Counted from the first letter of the stretch, positions 17,927 to 26,586 are shown. The stretch is DNA of 64,000 nt from Dokdonia sp. 4H-3-7-5 (GCF_000212355.1 NC_015496.1:1934501-1998500); one strand, 5' to 3'. The notes: generated by a model not told the origin, from the sequence alone. Translations and numbers: made by a program.

Positions 17927-19255
17927 TTATTTAAAATTATTAATATTCTCACTGAGGTCAAAAATAGTTGCTCCGGTTAATTCTCTTTCTAGAATACTAC
18001 TTCCTGCAGCACTTCTATATCCACCAGCACAATGTACTACAATAGGTTTGTCCTTAGAGATGTTACTTGCTGTTTCTCTCAATTCATTAAGTGGATGTGA
18101 CAGTGCGTTCTTAAAGAATTGCTCTTCTTGAACTTCGCTCACATTACGGATGTCTATAATGGTATAGTTGTCGGGATTGTTTTTGAAATCTTGCACATCT
18201 AAATCTGCTGATTTAACTAGACCTTCAGTTCCCAGTGTTATTATTTCTTTTAGCTGCTTTTCGTAGCCTATTTTGGCAACTCTGTTCAGCATATAGTTTT
18301 TATCTTCTTCAGAAGTTATAACTAGTGTAAACTCTTCTTCAGGTTGTACGATTGCACCTAGCCAAGTTTCAAACTTTGCATTATCAGAAACTGCCTGTAT
18401 GTTTATACTTCCTGCAAGATGGCCTTCTTTAAATATGGCTTCATCTCTCATATCTACAATTAAGCCAGTCGCTGCGACATCCTTCTTAAAAGGAACTCGT
18501 TCTATAGCAGGCTCTAAGCTTTCTGCGCCAGTTTTATTGATGGCAACATTAAACCCAAAATAAGATGGTATAAATGGCTGTCCGTCAAGGATGGTATCCA
18601 TAAATTCTTTTTTGGATTGTGCTTTAAACGCCCAGTTACCCATACGTTCATTACCTAGCGTGCTGCTATTTGCATCACTCAGATTTTTACCACATAAAGA
18701 TCCTGCTCCATGTGCTGGATATACTACAGCGTTATCAGGTAGATCTGTAAACTTAGTAGTTATAGTCTGGTACATCATTTCTGCGAGTTTCTCACGCTTA
18801 GCTTTCATATTCCCAGCTTTTTCACGTAAGTCAGGACGGCCTACATCTCCTATAAAAATGGTGTCTCCTGTAAATAAGATAGTATCACTACCTTGACTTG
18901 CAACAATAGTAATGCTATCTGGTGAGTGGCCTGGAGTATTTATAGCTTTTAGTGTTGCTTTTCCTATTGTAATGCTATCACCTTCATCAAATGCTGTATG
19001 TGGATAATCTGCTCCTAGCTTTGCACTATTGTAAATTGTTGCTCCAGTTTCCTTTTGAATTTGCAAGTGCGAACTCACAAAATCTGCATGTGGATGTGTT
19101 TCTATGATAGCTACGATCTTTGCATTATTCGCTTTCGCGAAAGCGTAATACTCCTTAGGGTCACGCTCTGGATCTATAATGGCTATCTCTCCATTACTCA
19201 CTAATGCGTATGAGTAATGTGCTAATGGTTTATATTCAAATTGTTGTACTTTCAT
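17927..19255 (-). CDS. Persulfide dioxygenase-rhodanese fusion (CstB-like), copy 1
   Basis: A 442-aa protein. The N-terminal metallo-beta-lactamase domain has THPHADF (His54, His56, Asp58), His110, Asp131 and His182, as in mononuclear-iron persulfide dioxygenases. GAGSLCGK carries Cys188 near the active site. A degenerate rhodanese domain without Cys follows (about 250-340), then a C-terminal rhodanese with Cys409 in HCAGGYRS. It probably oxidises glutathione- or protein-type persulfide and transfers sulfane sulfur. A REP palindrome lies in frame and encodes YAFAKA at residues 37-42. It has no regulon operator of its own; it follows the peroxiredoxin terminator and precedes dps. Confidence 0.88.
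   Translation of the reverse strand: MKVQQFEYKPLAHYSYALVSNGEIAIIDPERDPKEYYAFAKANNAKIVAIIETHPHADFVSSHLQIQKETGATIYNSAKLGADYPHTAFDEGDSITIGKATLKAINTPGHSPDSITIVASQGSDTILFTGDTIFIGDVGRPDLREKAGNMKAKREKLAEMMYQTITTKFTDLPDNAVVYPAHGAGSLCGKNLSDANSSTLGNERMGNWAFKAQSKKEFMDTILDGQPFIPSYFGFNVAINKTGAESLEPAIERVPFKKDVAATGLIVDMRDEAIFKEGHLAGSINIQAVSDNAKFETWLGAIVQPEEEFTLVITSEEDKNYMLNRVAKIGYEKQLKEIITLGTEGLVKSADLDVQDFKNNPDNYTIIDIRNVSEVQEEQFFKNALSHPLNELRETASNISKDKPIVVHCAGGYRSAAGSSILERELTGATIFDLSENINNFK
19130..19145. repeat. REP-like palindrome inside a coding region
   Basis: CGCTTTCGCGAAAGCG, the 16-bp core, extended by TA on one side only. It is read on the minus strand as Tyr-Ala-Phe-Ala-Lys-Ala within copy 1 of the persulfide dioxygenase. 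Confidence 0.9.
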
Positions 19256-19275
19256 AATCTTAGGTTTAAGAAAAC

Positions 19276-19310
19276 AAAAGGGCTTAAGTGAATGCTCTTA
19301 AGCCCTTTTT
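19276..19310 (-). terminator. Terminator or attenuator after the peroxiredoxin gene
   Basis: AAAAGGGCTTAAG - TGAATGCT - CTTAAGCCCTTTTT, a 13-bp stem. The next gene starts only 20 bases further on, so read-through may drive it. Confidence 0.85.
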
Positions 19311-19318
19311 TATAACTT

Positions 19319-19984
19319 TTAGATACTCTTTTTTGCGAGATACCAAGTAACTTTTTCTACAGAATCATCTGCAAGTCTCTCGTTTAATGCGTCTAGTGTT
19401 TTAGGTGGAGAGCAAATCACTTGATCACCTCTTTTCCAGTCTAGCGGCATAGATACCTTATGCTTATCTGACATTTGCAGTGCATCTAGCGCTCTTAGAA
19501 TTTCATCCATATTACGACCAACATTAAGCGGGTAATACATAATAAGACGAATTTTTTTGGCAGGATCGATAAAGAAAACAGCTCTTACTGCTGCAGTCTC
19601 ACTCTCGTTAGGCTGTAACATCCCGTATAGCTTTGATACCTTCATATCAATATCTGCGATGATAGGAAAATCAAAGTAAATACCTGTGTTTTCTCTTACA
19701 TTTTGAACCCATCCTAAGTGAGCGTGTATACTGTCTATACTAAGACCTAGTAGTTCTGTATTTAAGGCGTCAAATTCTGGTTTTCTAATAGCGAAACCAC
19801 TCATTTCTGTGGTACACACTGGAGTGAAATCTGCAGGGTGAGAGAACATCACTGTCCACTTATCTTTTGCAAACTCAGACATTTTTATAGTTCCCTTAGT
19901 CGTAACTGCCTCAAAATCTGGTGCTGTATCACCTATTCTAGGCATTGAGATTACTTGTTCTGGCAATAGGTTTTCTTTATCCAT
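19319..19984 (-). CDS. Peroxiredoxin (Prx6/AhpC2 type)
   Basis: A 221-aa thiol peroxidase. The peroxidatic Cys57 sits in PADFTPVCTTE, and Arg134 lies in the expected conserved region. Cys191 in the C-terminal arm could be the resolving residue, as in archaeal-type Prx6 enzymes. It reduces peroxides, and possibly persulfides or peroxynitrite, in the cytoplasm. A regulon-type promoter lies upstream (operator 20048-20061, -7 box 20018-20025) and a strong terminator follows. The surrounding cysteine and sulfide genes suggest a shared sulfur-stress response. Confidence 0.9.
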   Translation of the reverse strand: MDKENLLPEQVISMPRIGDTAPDFEAVTTKGTIKMSEFAKDKWTVMFSHPADFTPVCTTEMSGFAIRKPEFDALNTELLGLSIDSIHAHLGWVQNVRENTGIYFDFPIIADIDMKVSKLYGMLQPNESETAAVRAVFFIDPAKKIRLIMYYPLNVGRNMDEILRALDALQMSDKHKVSMPLDWKRGDQVICSPPKTLDALNERLADDSVEKVTWYLAKKSI

Positions 19985-20017
19985 AATAGTATATGTTTAT
20001 CGTTATGTTTTACAATA

Positions 20018-20061
20018 TAAAGATACGTTATAGATGTAGGTGGCTTAGTAACCTATGTTAC
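20018..20061 (-). promoter_or_regulatory. Crp/Fnr-type promoter of the peroxiredoxin gene
   Basis: GTAACCTATGTTAC at 20048-20061, 22 nt, then TATCTTTA (20018-20025) on the minus strand. Confidence 0.85.
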
Positions 20062-20091
20062 ATACTTAGTTTTTTTAAAATAACTTTAACA

Positions 20092-20135
20092 AATGAGGGT
20101 AACTACGCTTTCGCGAAAGCGTAATTACCCTCATT
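20092..20135 (-). terminator. Terminator of cysM with a REP palindrome nested in the hairpin
   Basis: Outer arms AATGAGGGTAA (20092-20102) and TTACCCTCATT (20125-20135) enclose the perfect palindrome TACGCTTTCGCGAAAGCGTA at 20104-20123. The whole can fold as one long stem. It looks as if the repeat was inserted into, or replaced, the loop of an older terminator. Confidence 0.75.
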
Positions 20136-20168
20136 ATTATTTATCCTATATTACGAAGTAAGCAATCA

Positions 20169-21047
20169 CTATTCAAATAACTCTGACGAAAGGTATCTAT
20201 CTCCGCGATCACAAATGATGCTTACTATAATTCCGCTTTCTAGTTCGCTAGCTAGTTTTAGAGCCGCCGTAGTTGCGCCACCGCTACTCATACCTGCTAG
20301 TATTCCTTCTTCTTGTGCTAGCCTTCTAGCCATGGCAATAGACTCATCACGACTTACTTCGATGGTTCTATCTACTTTTGATGCATTAAAGATTTTTGGT
20401 AAATATTCTTGTGGCCATTTACGTATGCCCGGAATGCTAGATCCATCTGTAGGTTGTACTCCTACAATCTGGATATCGCTGTTTTGTTCTTTTAAAAATG
20501 TTGAGGTTCCCATGATGGTACCTGTGGTTCCCATAGAAGATACAAAGTGCGTTACCTCACCTTGAGTATCTCTCCATATTTCTGGACCTGTGGTTTTGTA
20601 GTGAGCCTGCCAGTTATGATCATTTGAAAACTGGTTAAAAGAGAAGTACCCTTCATTTTCAACCTTATCAATAGCATAATCTCTAGCGCCTTCTATCCCG
20701 TCAGGGTGAAGTGTAACTTTTGCTCCGTAAGCTCTCATGGTTTGCACACGTTCCTTAGTTGCCTTTGAAGGCATTACGAGTTCTATTTCTAGCCCATAAA
20801 TAGCAGCAATCATGGCAAGTGCTATACCTGTATTACCACTTGTAGCCTCAATAAGCTTTGTGCTTTTATCTATAGCGCCGCTATCTAGCGCGCTTTTAAT
20901 CATATTATAAGCAGCTCTGTCTTTTACACTACCTCCAGGATTGTCACCTTCTAGTTTAAAATATAAACTCACATTTGGGTTTGTATTTAATGCTATAGAC
21001 TTGACTATTGGAGTGTTTCCTATTTGATCTAAGAGTGTCTTATTCAT
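20169..21047 (-). CDS. cysM: Cysteine synthase B (O-acetylserine sulfhydrylase, PLP enzyme)
   Basis: A 292-aa fold type II PLP enzyme. The Schiff-base Lys42 lies in NPGGSVKDRAA, the substrate loop EATSGNTGIALA at about 68-79, and the phosphate-binding glycine loop MGTTGTIMGT near 172-181. Its length and motifs fit CysM, which makes cysteine from O-acetylserine and sulfide or thiosulfate. It starts 7 bases after cysE on the same strand, so serine acetylation and sulfur incorporation are co-expressed. Assimilating sulfide into cysteine is one way to consume it. Confidence 0.92.
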   Translation of the reverse strand: MNKTLLDQIGNTPIVKSIALNTNPNVSLYFKLEGDNPGGSVKDRAAYNMIKSALDSGAIDKSTKLIEATSGNTGIALAMIAAIYGLEIELVMPSKATKERVQTMRAYGAKVTLHPDGIEGARDYAIDKVENEGYFSFNQFSNDHNWQAHYKTTGPEIWRDTQGEVTHFVSSMGTTGTIMGTSTFLKEQNSDIQIVGVQPTDGSSIPGIRKWPQEYLPKIFNASKVDRTIEVSRDESIAMARRLAQEEGILAGMSSGGATTAALKLASELESGIIVSIICDRGDRYLSSELFE

Positions 21048-21054
21048 TGCTTAT

Positions 21055-21840
21055 TTATTTTTTATTGCGAATTTCTACTTTAGGATTGTGGAGTACTATA
21101 GAGTTTTGAGGTACTGTCTTTGTCACCCAAGTATTACCTCCTATGATACTATCTTTTCCTATAACTGTAATTCCACCTAGTATTGTTGCATTTGCATAAA
21201 TCGTAACATTATCCTCAATGGTAGGGTGTCTTTTTATGCTCTTTAAATCCTTGTTTACCGTAAGTGCACCTAGGGTAACTCCTTGATATAGTTTTACATT
21301 ATTATGTATTTCGGCAGTCTCTCCTATCACCACTCCGGTTCCGTGATCAATAAAAAAGGATTCTCCTATTTGCGCTCCTGGATGAATATCTATACCCGTA
21401 AGCTGGTGTGCATATTCTGTCATTAGTCGTGGTATGAGTGGTAAACCTAACTCATAAAATTCTCTTGCCATTCTATAAATCGCAATAGCAAAAAAACCAG
21501 GATAGGCTAGGTACACTTCTTCTAGAGATTGTGCAGCAGGATCATTGCTATAAATAGCCTCTGCATCCTTTTTTAAACTACAAAAGAGCGTAGGTATTAC
21601 AAGTGTGAAGTCATCCCATTTTTTACACGGACTACCTTTAATCTCTGGACAAGCAAGATCTCTTATGGTAATAAATAAGGCTTCAAGAGTCTCAAGAGTC
21701 TTTTCTGTATCTGTTCCATTATCAAACAGTGTGTTAAATAACAACTGTGTAAATCGTTGCGATTCTTGCTTCAATAGAATGGAAACTTTGATTTCCTTTT
21801 TCTGTTTATTGATAGATGTAATTAAATCGGTATAATTCAT
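21055..21840 (-). CDS. cysE: Serine O-acetyltransferase
   Basis: A 261-aa protein with an N-terminal helical domain and a C-terminal left-handed beta-helix of hexapeptide repeats (about 165-255), including DIHPGAQIGESFFIDHGTG and VVIGETAEI. It makes O-acetylserine for CysM and resembles the EpsC-like form common in Bacteroidota. It is the first gene of the cysE-cysM operon. No GTAAC-N4-GTTAC site is present directly upstream; a terminator hairpin (21881-21915) for the preceding SQR gene lies there, so it has its own promoter or depends on read-through. Confidence 0.92.
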   Translation of the reverse strand: MNYTDLITSINKQKKEIKVSILLKQESQRFTQLLFNTLFDNGTDTEKTLETLEALFITIRDLACPEIKGSPCKKWDDFTLVIPTLFCSLKKDAEAIYSNDPAAQSLEEVYLAYPGFFAIAIYRMAREFYELGLPLIPRLMTEYAHQLTGIDIHPGAQIGESFFIDHGTGVVIGETAEIHNNVKLYQGVTLGALTVNKDLKSIKRHPTIEDNVTIYANATILGGITVIGKDSIIGGNTWVTKTVPQNSIVLHNPKVEIRNKK

Positions 21841-21880
21841 TTTTATATCTCTGTAGGTAATTATAAAACATTAGTTAATG

Positions 21881-21915
21881 AAAAAGAGACAAAATTGATA
21901 TTTTGTCTCTTTTTT
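21881..21915 (-). terminator. Terminator after the sulfide:quinone oxidoreductase gene
   Basis: AAAAAGAGACAAAA - TTGATA - TTTTGTCTCTTTTTT, a 14-bp stem and T run. Confidence 0.88.
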
Positions 21916-21932
21916 AACGCGATAGTAGGGGC

Positions 21933-23249
21933 TTATACGTTGTCTCCTTTCATCATTTTATTCCAGTATAAGTAGGGTAGCATGTATTTTTTAAGCATCC
22001 AAAGTCTCCAGTGTTCTTTAGAACTATCTTTTATTAATAGTTGCTTGAGTTTAGGATCTGGTGTAAAGTTGTTATGATAATCAAACTCTGCTAGCACCAT
22101 CTTGCCATAATCTGTTACTAGTGGGCAAGAAGAGTAGCCTCCATAAGATTGCTTACCTATTGTATTGCTCTGCATGAGTTTAGATAAATTATCAACTACG
22201 ATAGGTACTTGCTTGCGGATTGCGGCACCAGTTTTTGCAGTAGGCAGTGCGGCTACATCACCTAAGCCAAAGATGTTACTATATCTTTTATGTTGCATAC
22301 TGTGTATATCTACATCAAGCCAGCCAGCATCATTCACGAGCTTAGAATCTCGTATAAATTGAGGCGCAACAGATGGAGGTGCAGTATGTAGCATGTCATA
22401 ATGTATTCCGTACTTATCACCTTTCTTAGTCACCTTGACATTCTTGTAATTATATTGGAAAGTCTCGTCTAGATATTTTCCTTCATCATCACCAGACATT
22501 ACAACACAACCTCCAGCAGAGATGTCTTTAGTGAGCTCGTACCATGCAATCTTATTTTCACTATCTACTTCAACGAGTCTATGATTAAATCGTAAATTAA
22601 TGTTCTTGCGATCTACAACTTCCATGAGTGTTTTTGCAATTTCCTTAACGCCAAAAATGATGGTTCCTGCAGTAGCAAATACAATATCAGTTTTTGATGC
22701 AGTGTCACTTTTTCTCCAGTGATTTTCTGCTAGATACATGATTTTTTGAGGTGCTCCTCCACATTTTATTGGGGTTGCAGGTTGTGTAAATAATGCAACA
22801 CCACCTTTAAAGTTCTTTATTACATCCCATGTATGTTGAGGATCTGTATAATTACTACACACAACACCTTTATCCATTGCTTGACCTAATCCAGGGACAA
22901 GACTCAAATCATAAGCAAGGCCGGGAGCAACTACGAGATAGTCATAAGTGATGTTTCCAGAGCTAGCGGTGTGTACCGTATTATTATCTGCATCAAAAGC
23001 AGCTGCTTTATCTTTGATCCACTTTGCTCCCTTAGGAATCACAGCAGACATGGGTTTACCTGTCTTTTTAAAATCATAGGTACCGGCACCTACAAGCGTC
23101 CATGCTGGCTGGTAGTAGTGTGTGTCTGCAGGTTCAATGATAGCTACGCTATTCGTTTTTTTGTTTTTAAGAAGTTGGGCGGCAGTCATGATACCTGCGG
23201 TACCTCCTCCTATTATTAAAACTTGAAAATGTAAAGCCATAGATGTCAT
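21933..23249 (-). CDS. sqr: Sulfide:quinone oxidoreductase (type II, SQOR-like)
   Basis: FAD enzyme of 438 aa that oxidises H2S at the membrane, passes electrons to quinone and yields persulfide. The FAD-binding GGGTAG is at residues 14-19. Cys131, Cys163 (IKCGGAPQK) and Cys375 (SSCPLVTDYGK) are the three expected redox cysteines. An amphipathic C-terminus (KYMLPYLYWNKMM) could anchor it to the membrane. Alternative ATG at 23240 (MALHFQ) is also plausible. The persulfide it makes is the substrate for the three persulfide dioxygenases nearby, and its quinol could feed the bd oxidase. It has a regulon-type promoter. Confidence 0.93.
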   Translation of the reverse strand: MTSMALHFQVLIIGGGTAGIMTAAQLLKNKKTNSVAIIEPADTHYYQPAWTLVGAGTYDFKKTGKPMSAVIPKGAKWIKDKAAAFDADNNTVHTASSGNITYDYLVVAPGLAYDLSLVPGLGQAMDKGVVCSNYTDPQHTWDVIKNFKGGVALFTQPATPIKCGGAPQKIMYLAENHWRKSDTASKTDIVFATAGTIIFGVKEIAKTLMEVVDRKNINLRFNHRLVEVDSENKIAWYELTKDISAGGCVVMSGDDEGKYLDETFQYNYKNVKVTKKGDKYGIHYDMLHTAPPSVAPQFIRDSKLVNDAGWLDVDIHSMQHKRYSNIFGLGDVAALPTAKTGAAIRKQVPIVVDNLSKLMQSNTIGKQSYGGYSSCPLVTDYGKMVLAEFDYHNNFTPDPKLKQLLIKDSSKEHWRLWMLKKYMLPYLYWNKMMKGDNV

Positions 23250-23265
23250 TTTAGTGTTGATGATT

Positions 23266-23309
23266 TAAAAATAGTCGAATACTTAAGGAATTACTGTAAC
23301 TCAAGTTAC
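23266..23309 (-). promoter_or_regulatory. Crp/Fnr-type promoter of sqr
   Basis: GTAACTCAAGTTAC at 23296-23309, 22 nt, then TATTTTTA (23266-23273) on the minus strand. Confidence 0.85.
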
Positions 23310-23432
23310 ATAGACGTAAAAAAGGTAAACTAGTGTGCTAAAGGAACTTCTATAGAAGAATTTCAAATAGAAGTATACTTGGATTTTTGAGATAAACTTG
23401 TATTTCGAAATGCTATAAAATAATATGCAGTG

Positions 23433-24218
23433 TTACTTTGACACTCTAATTACCCTGCCATTTTGTGGTTGCTCATCTCTATAATTGTTGAGTGGCATTA
23501 AGGCTTTTAATTTTTCAACTTGTTCTAAAGATACCGTTATAGGCTCCTTAAAAATAAACCATTCTACACGCTCCGTGCAAGGTGGTGTGGTAAGAGATCC
23601 CGTGTAGTTAAAATATGTTTTGTTCTCGGGTAGGTTTAAATTCATATCAAAAGCAGTGTCAACAACCTTGGTTTCTTCTACATTCAAAGGAAGATAACTT
23701 TCTAAAAAATCAAAAGGAGAGCTACTTACACCTTCTTTTGCCATTACAGCAAACACAGCATATTCTCCAGCATCACTTATATGCACAAGGTGTAAAACCA
23801 TAGGGTAACGCACTCCATCTATCAAATGCTCTGCGGGCTCATGAAAGTGAAACTGTTTTAGCTCATACCTTTTGTTATCTAATGTTATATAATCTCCCGC
23901 ATCAAAATTATATTGAATACTATGTCCATTGTTTACTACATCATGTATGTGTGTGCTATCAGAATAAGTGATGTTTAATGGAGCAAGTGTTTCATCTAGT
24001 TGATAATTCACAATATTTATAGGAGATTGATACTTTCCGCCACAGTCAGAATTTACTTCAAGTTCTTTCCAGTGTGAAGGACCTGTCTCGCCATTATAGC
24101 TCCAGTGCTTCTCTGTGTGTGCGTTGTTGTTTTGGTTGTTATCAGTATGCGTAGTTGCTTTATTTTGACAACTAGTAACCGCTATAAGTATAGATATTCC
24201 GGCGATAAGCAATTTCAT
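23433..24218 (-). CDS. Alpha-type carbonic anhydrase, lipoprotein
   Basis: A 261-aa alpha carbonic anhydrase for reversible CO2 hydration in the periplasm or at the membrane. A lipoprotein signal ends in VTSC (Cys17). The enzyme motifs are visible: SPINIV, the zinc histidines in QFHFHEPAEH and the third in LHLVH, and TTPPCTE near the end. It starts 3 bases after the DUF2490 gene and is the last member of a five-gene minus-strand run (HMA, DUF202, cytochrome-like lipoprotein, DUF2490, carbonic anhydrase). The reason for its link to sulfide genes is not evident from sequence. Confidence 0.92.
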   Translation of the reverse strand: MKLLIAGISILIAVTSCQNKATTHTDNNQNNNAHTEKHWSYNGETGPSHWKELEVNSDCGGKYQSPINIVNYQLDETLAPLNITYSDSTHIHDVVNNGHSIQYNFDAGDYITLDNKRYELKQFHFHEPAEHLIDGVRYPMVLHLVHISDAGEYAVFAVMAKEGVSSSPFDFLESYLPLNVEETKVVDTAFDMNLNLPENKTYFNYTGSLTTPPCTERVEWFIFKEPITVSLEQVEKLKALMPLNNYRDEQPQNGRVIRVSK

Positions 24219-24221
24219 CTA

Positions 24222-24959
24222 TTATATTTTATAAGTTAATGTAGTTTCCCAGATTCGGTTATTTCTAAAGATGCTTCCTCTTTTTGCATAGATGTCATGA
24301 TAGCCAGATCGAATGTGTATATGTTCGCTTGCGCGAAAACCTACTCCTATAAACATCCAGTTCTGATCAAGTTTTTCTGGTCGTAAACCATTGCCAAAGG
24401 CTAAAAAAGCCTCATCATATATCACTAAACTTAGAGATTGATTTGATGTAAAAGTTTTTACAGGAACCGTAATCTGAAATTTATAGCGGAATCGATTTCT
24501 GTAAGTAGTACCATCTATTAAGAATGTACCACCATCATTCTCTGTTATTTTATCAATAAAGCGCTCCTCAAAACGTAGCCTGTGATCAAATGAGAATTTT
24601 GAAAACTTATGCTTTATCGTAAGTTGTTGAAATACATTATTTTCAGTAGCATCAATGGGTGTGCTATAAGAAGCGTAGTTGTAGTTTTTTATATAGCTAT
24701 ACCCAATGGCAATATCTAAATCATTTTCAAACATATAATGCACAAAAGGACGAATCACAATTTGCTCCCAATCTCTTAAGAAGTTAGTGCGTCTTGCGTT
24801 AAGCTCTACATTTACCGCCCATTGATCATTGAACTTTTTTACAACATTTATGGTGTTCCAGCTGCTGTAATGTGTTTTGTTTTCATCTTGTGCGTGAGCA
24901 TTGTATAAAGTGGTAATTGTAAAAACTAGCGTGATAAAAAACCTCATGCTAATTCTCAT
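24222..24959 (-). CDS. DUF2490-family outer-membrane protein
   Basis: A 245-aa protein with signal peptide MRFFITLVFTITTLYNAHAQ and alternating beta-strand pattern; it probably forms a small outer-membrane barrel of the DUF2490 family, whose function is unknown. The start at 24959 (MRISMRFF) overlaps the end of the upstream gene by 11 bases; ATG at 24947 would remove the overlap. Its place between a c-type cytochrome-like lipoprotein and a carbonic anhydrase suggests an envelope complex, but this is inference. Confidence 0.75.
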   Translation of the reverse strand: MRISMRFFITLVFTITTLYNAHAQDENKTHYSSWNTINVVKKFNDQWAVNVELNARRTNFLRDWEQIVIRPFVHYMFENDLDIAIGYSYIKNYNYASYSTPIDATENNVFQQLTIKHKFSKFSFDHRLRFEERFIDKITENDGGTFLIDGTTYRNRFRYKFQITVPVKTFTSNQSLSLVIYDEAFLAFGNGLRPEKLDQNWMFIGVGFRASEHIHIRSGYHDIYAKRGSIFRNNRIWETTLTYKI

Positions 24960-25965
24960 ATGAGATACTCCAAATACCGCGTACTTCATTCACGTTATAA
25001 CCCACTGCTTTATCTGTAGGGTAAAGATTTTTAATGGAAGAAAGAACAGCAGGTTCAATATCTATTGTAGGAGTGCCATGACATTGTAAACACATAGAAT
25101 TTGTAGTAATAGGGTAATAAAAGTTTACTTTATCGTCCACTAATTCTGTTACTGGCTCATAATCTTCATCACTTGCTATTACTTTTTTAAAATGTGTTAT
25201 GATGCTTAGTTCTTTTTGAGAAGCTTGATTTGCTGGATTGCGAGGCTTGTCAGACACTCGTCTTATTGTTGCATTTTGAACCACAGCCATACTATCAGTA
25301 ATAGGGTAGGCTTTTTTATTGCAGAAAGAGACAGCTTCAAGAGTGCCTTTTTTCTGTATAGTACCCATTAGGTTTTTTCCTAACTCTTGTTTTGTTTGTA
25401 GTGCGTAGCGCAAACCTATATCTGCCTTGTTTTCAGTTTGAAAAGAGGCTAAGGTGTCGTCTATTTTACCATCATTTCTATATTGCATCTTGCCTTTGCT
25501 CTCTTCCTCTACGTGTTCTTTAAACCATGCTGGCTCATCTATTTTGTAGTCATACATATAATCTGCAATGAGCTCAATTTCCTCTTGAGGGAATGGTTGG
25601 TAGGGCATAAGGTCAAAACGCTTTACGGCTCCTCTCATTTTTGATGTTTCCTTAGATGGTTTTTGTACAAAGTTCCAGACTGCTGCTATAAACTCTTCCT
25701 TAGTAGTATCATCGTTCATATAATGAGATTTTACTGCAACCATAGGAGGTGCTATCCTTCCTTCGTGACCCGTAGAGGGATTGTGGCAAGCGTAGCACTT
25801 TGATTCCATTAACTTCTTTCCTGGGTGGTTTACAGCAGTAGTGATCTTATCTAGTTCTGGTGTCACACCTGACTGGCTCACATATGTAGTCTTTTGTGAC
25901 TCGTTACAACTAGTAAGAAGTATTAGTGTGAATACAAGGGGCAGGTAAAAAAGCGATGGTTTCAT
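24949..25965 (-). CDS. Cytochrome c-type lipoprotein with C-terminal DUF3365 domain
   Basis: A 338-aa lipoprotein (signal ending LLTSC). Two CxxCH-like haem sites are visible: CYACHNP near residues 57-63, in a cytochrome c domain that also has LMPYQPF (Met ligand), and CLQCHGT near 298-304, within a DUF3365 (Tll0287-like) haem-sensor domain at about 175-335. The likely roles are periplasmic electron transfer and haem-based sensing. It is preceded by HMA and DUF202 genes and followed by DUF2490 and carbonic anhydrase, all minus strand and closely spaced. Confidence 0.85.
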   Translation of the reverse strand: MKPSLFYLPLVFTLILLTSCNESQKTTYVSQSGVTPELDKITTAVNHPGKKLMESKCYACHNPSTGHEGRIAPPMVAVKSHYMNDDTTKEEFIAAVWNFVQKPSKETSKMRGAVKRFDLMPYQPFPQEEIELIADYMYDYKIDEPAWFKEHVEEESKGKMQYRNDGKIDDTLASFQTENKADIGLRYALQTKQELGKNLMGTIQKKGTLEAVSFCNKKAYPITDSMAVVQNATIRRVSDKPRNPANQASQKELSIITHFKKVIASDEDYEPVTELVDDKVNFYYPITTNSMCLQCHGTPTIDIEPAVLSSIKNLYPTDKAVGYNVNEVRGIWSISYEN

Positions 25966-25988
25966 AATGTTATGAGTGTAAATTTGAT

Positions 25989-26249
25989 TTAAGCTGCGTA
26001 GTATTTCCTAATTTTTCTTTTCACATATAAGAAACGTATCAGGCCTATTAAAAACACTACGGGGGCTATGATGTTAAGCATAGATCCTATCCACTTTATT
26101 TCGGTGAGAATGTCGAGTTTTATAATAGCTAGACCAGAACTCAAAAACACAATAAAAGTTCTAAAGTATGCTAGAAAAGTACGCTCATTTGCAAGTTTTG
26201 TTCTGTCTATCGCTAGTTTGTCTGTGAGTGATAGTGATAATTTTTTCAT
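25989..26249 (-). CDS. DUF202-family small membrane protein
   Basis: An 86-aa protein with the DUF202 opening (LAIDRTKLANERTFLAYFRT) and two hydrophobic segments (about 30-50 and 55-75). The family function is unknown. It starts 3 bases after the HMA gene and ends 23 bases before the cytochrome-like gene, so it is part of the same transcript. Confidence 0.85.
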   Translation of the reverse strand: MKKLSLSLTDKLAIDRTKLANERTFLAYFRTFIVFLSSGLAIIKLDILTEIKWIGSMLNIIAPVVFLIGLIRFLYVKRKIRKYYAA

Positions 26250-26252
26250 AAG

Positions 26253-26519
26253 TCATTTCATTTTTCCGGTAGCGCAACTTACAAAAGATTTTGCCTTAGA
26301 GAGCACTCCATTTTCATCTTCAATAGATGGGTAGCCTAATGACTTGAGCTTTTCTTTTACACTTAATGCGTCTTCTGTACCTTGAGCAATAAAGGAAACA
26401 GTAGCAGTTTCGGTGTTCACTTGTACGGTTGATATATTATCAAGTTCAGATATTTTTGATGTGATTGTTATTGCACAACCACTACATTTTAGGTTCTGTA
26501 CTATAATTGATGTTTTCAT
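26253..26519 (-). CDS. Heavy-metal-associated (HMA) domain protein, copper chaperone-like
   Basis: An 88-aa protein whose first about 67 residues form an HMA domain with the metal site KCSGCA (Cys12, Cys15). Such proteins carry Cu(I) or Zn(II) to transporters or enzymes. The tail adds one more Cys (VSCATGKMK). It heads a five-gene minus-strand run. No regulon operator precedes it; a variant REP palindrome lies 68 bases upstream. Confidence 0.88.
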   Translation of the reverse strand: MKTSIIVQNLKCSGCAITITSKISELDNISTVQVNTETATVSFIAQGTEDALSVKEKLKSLGYPSIEDENGVLSKAKSFVSCATGKMK

Positions 26520-26586
26520 GAGATATGTATTGAGTAAATAATTATCTAAAGAGGCCGCTTGATTTAGTAGCCTTGAGAGGTCTGTG

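Noticed and set aside
24324-24340. TTCGCTTGCGCGAAAAC, palindrome-like, in the DUF2490 gene
   Set aside because: Too many differences from the consensus in both arms to call as a copy.
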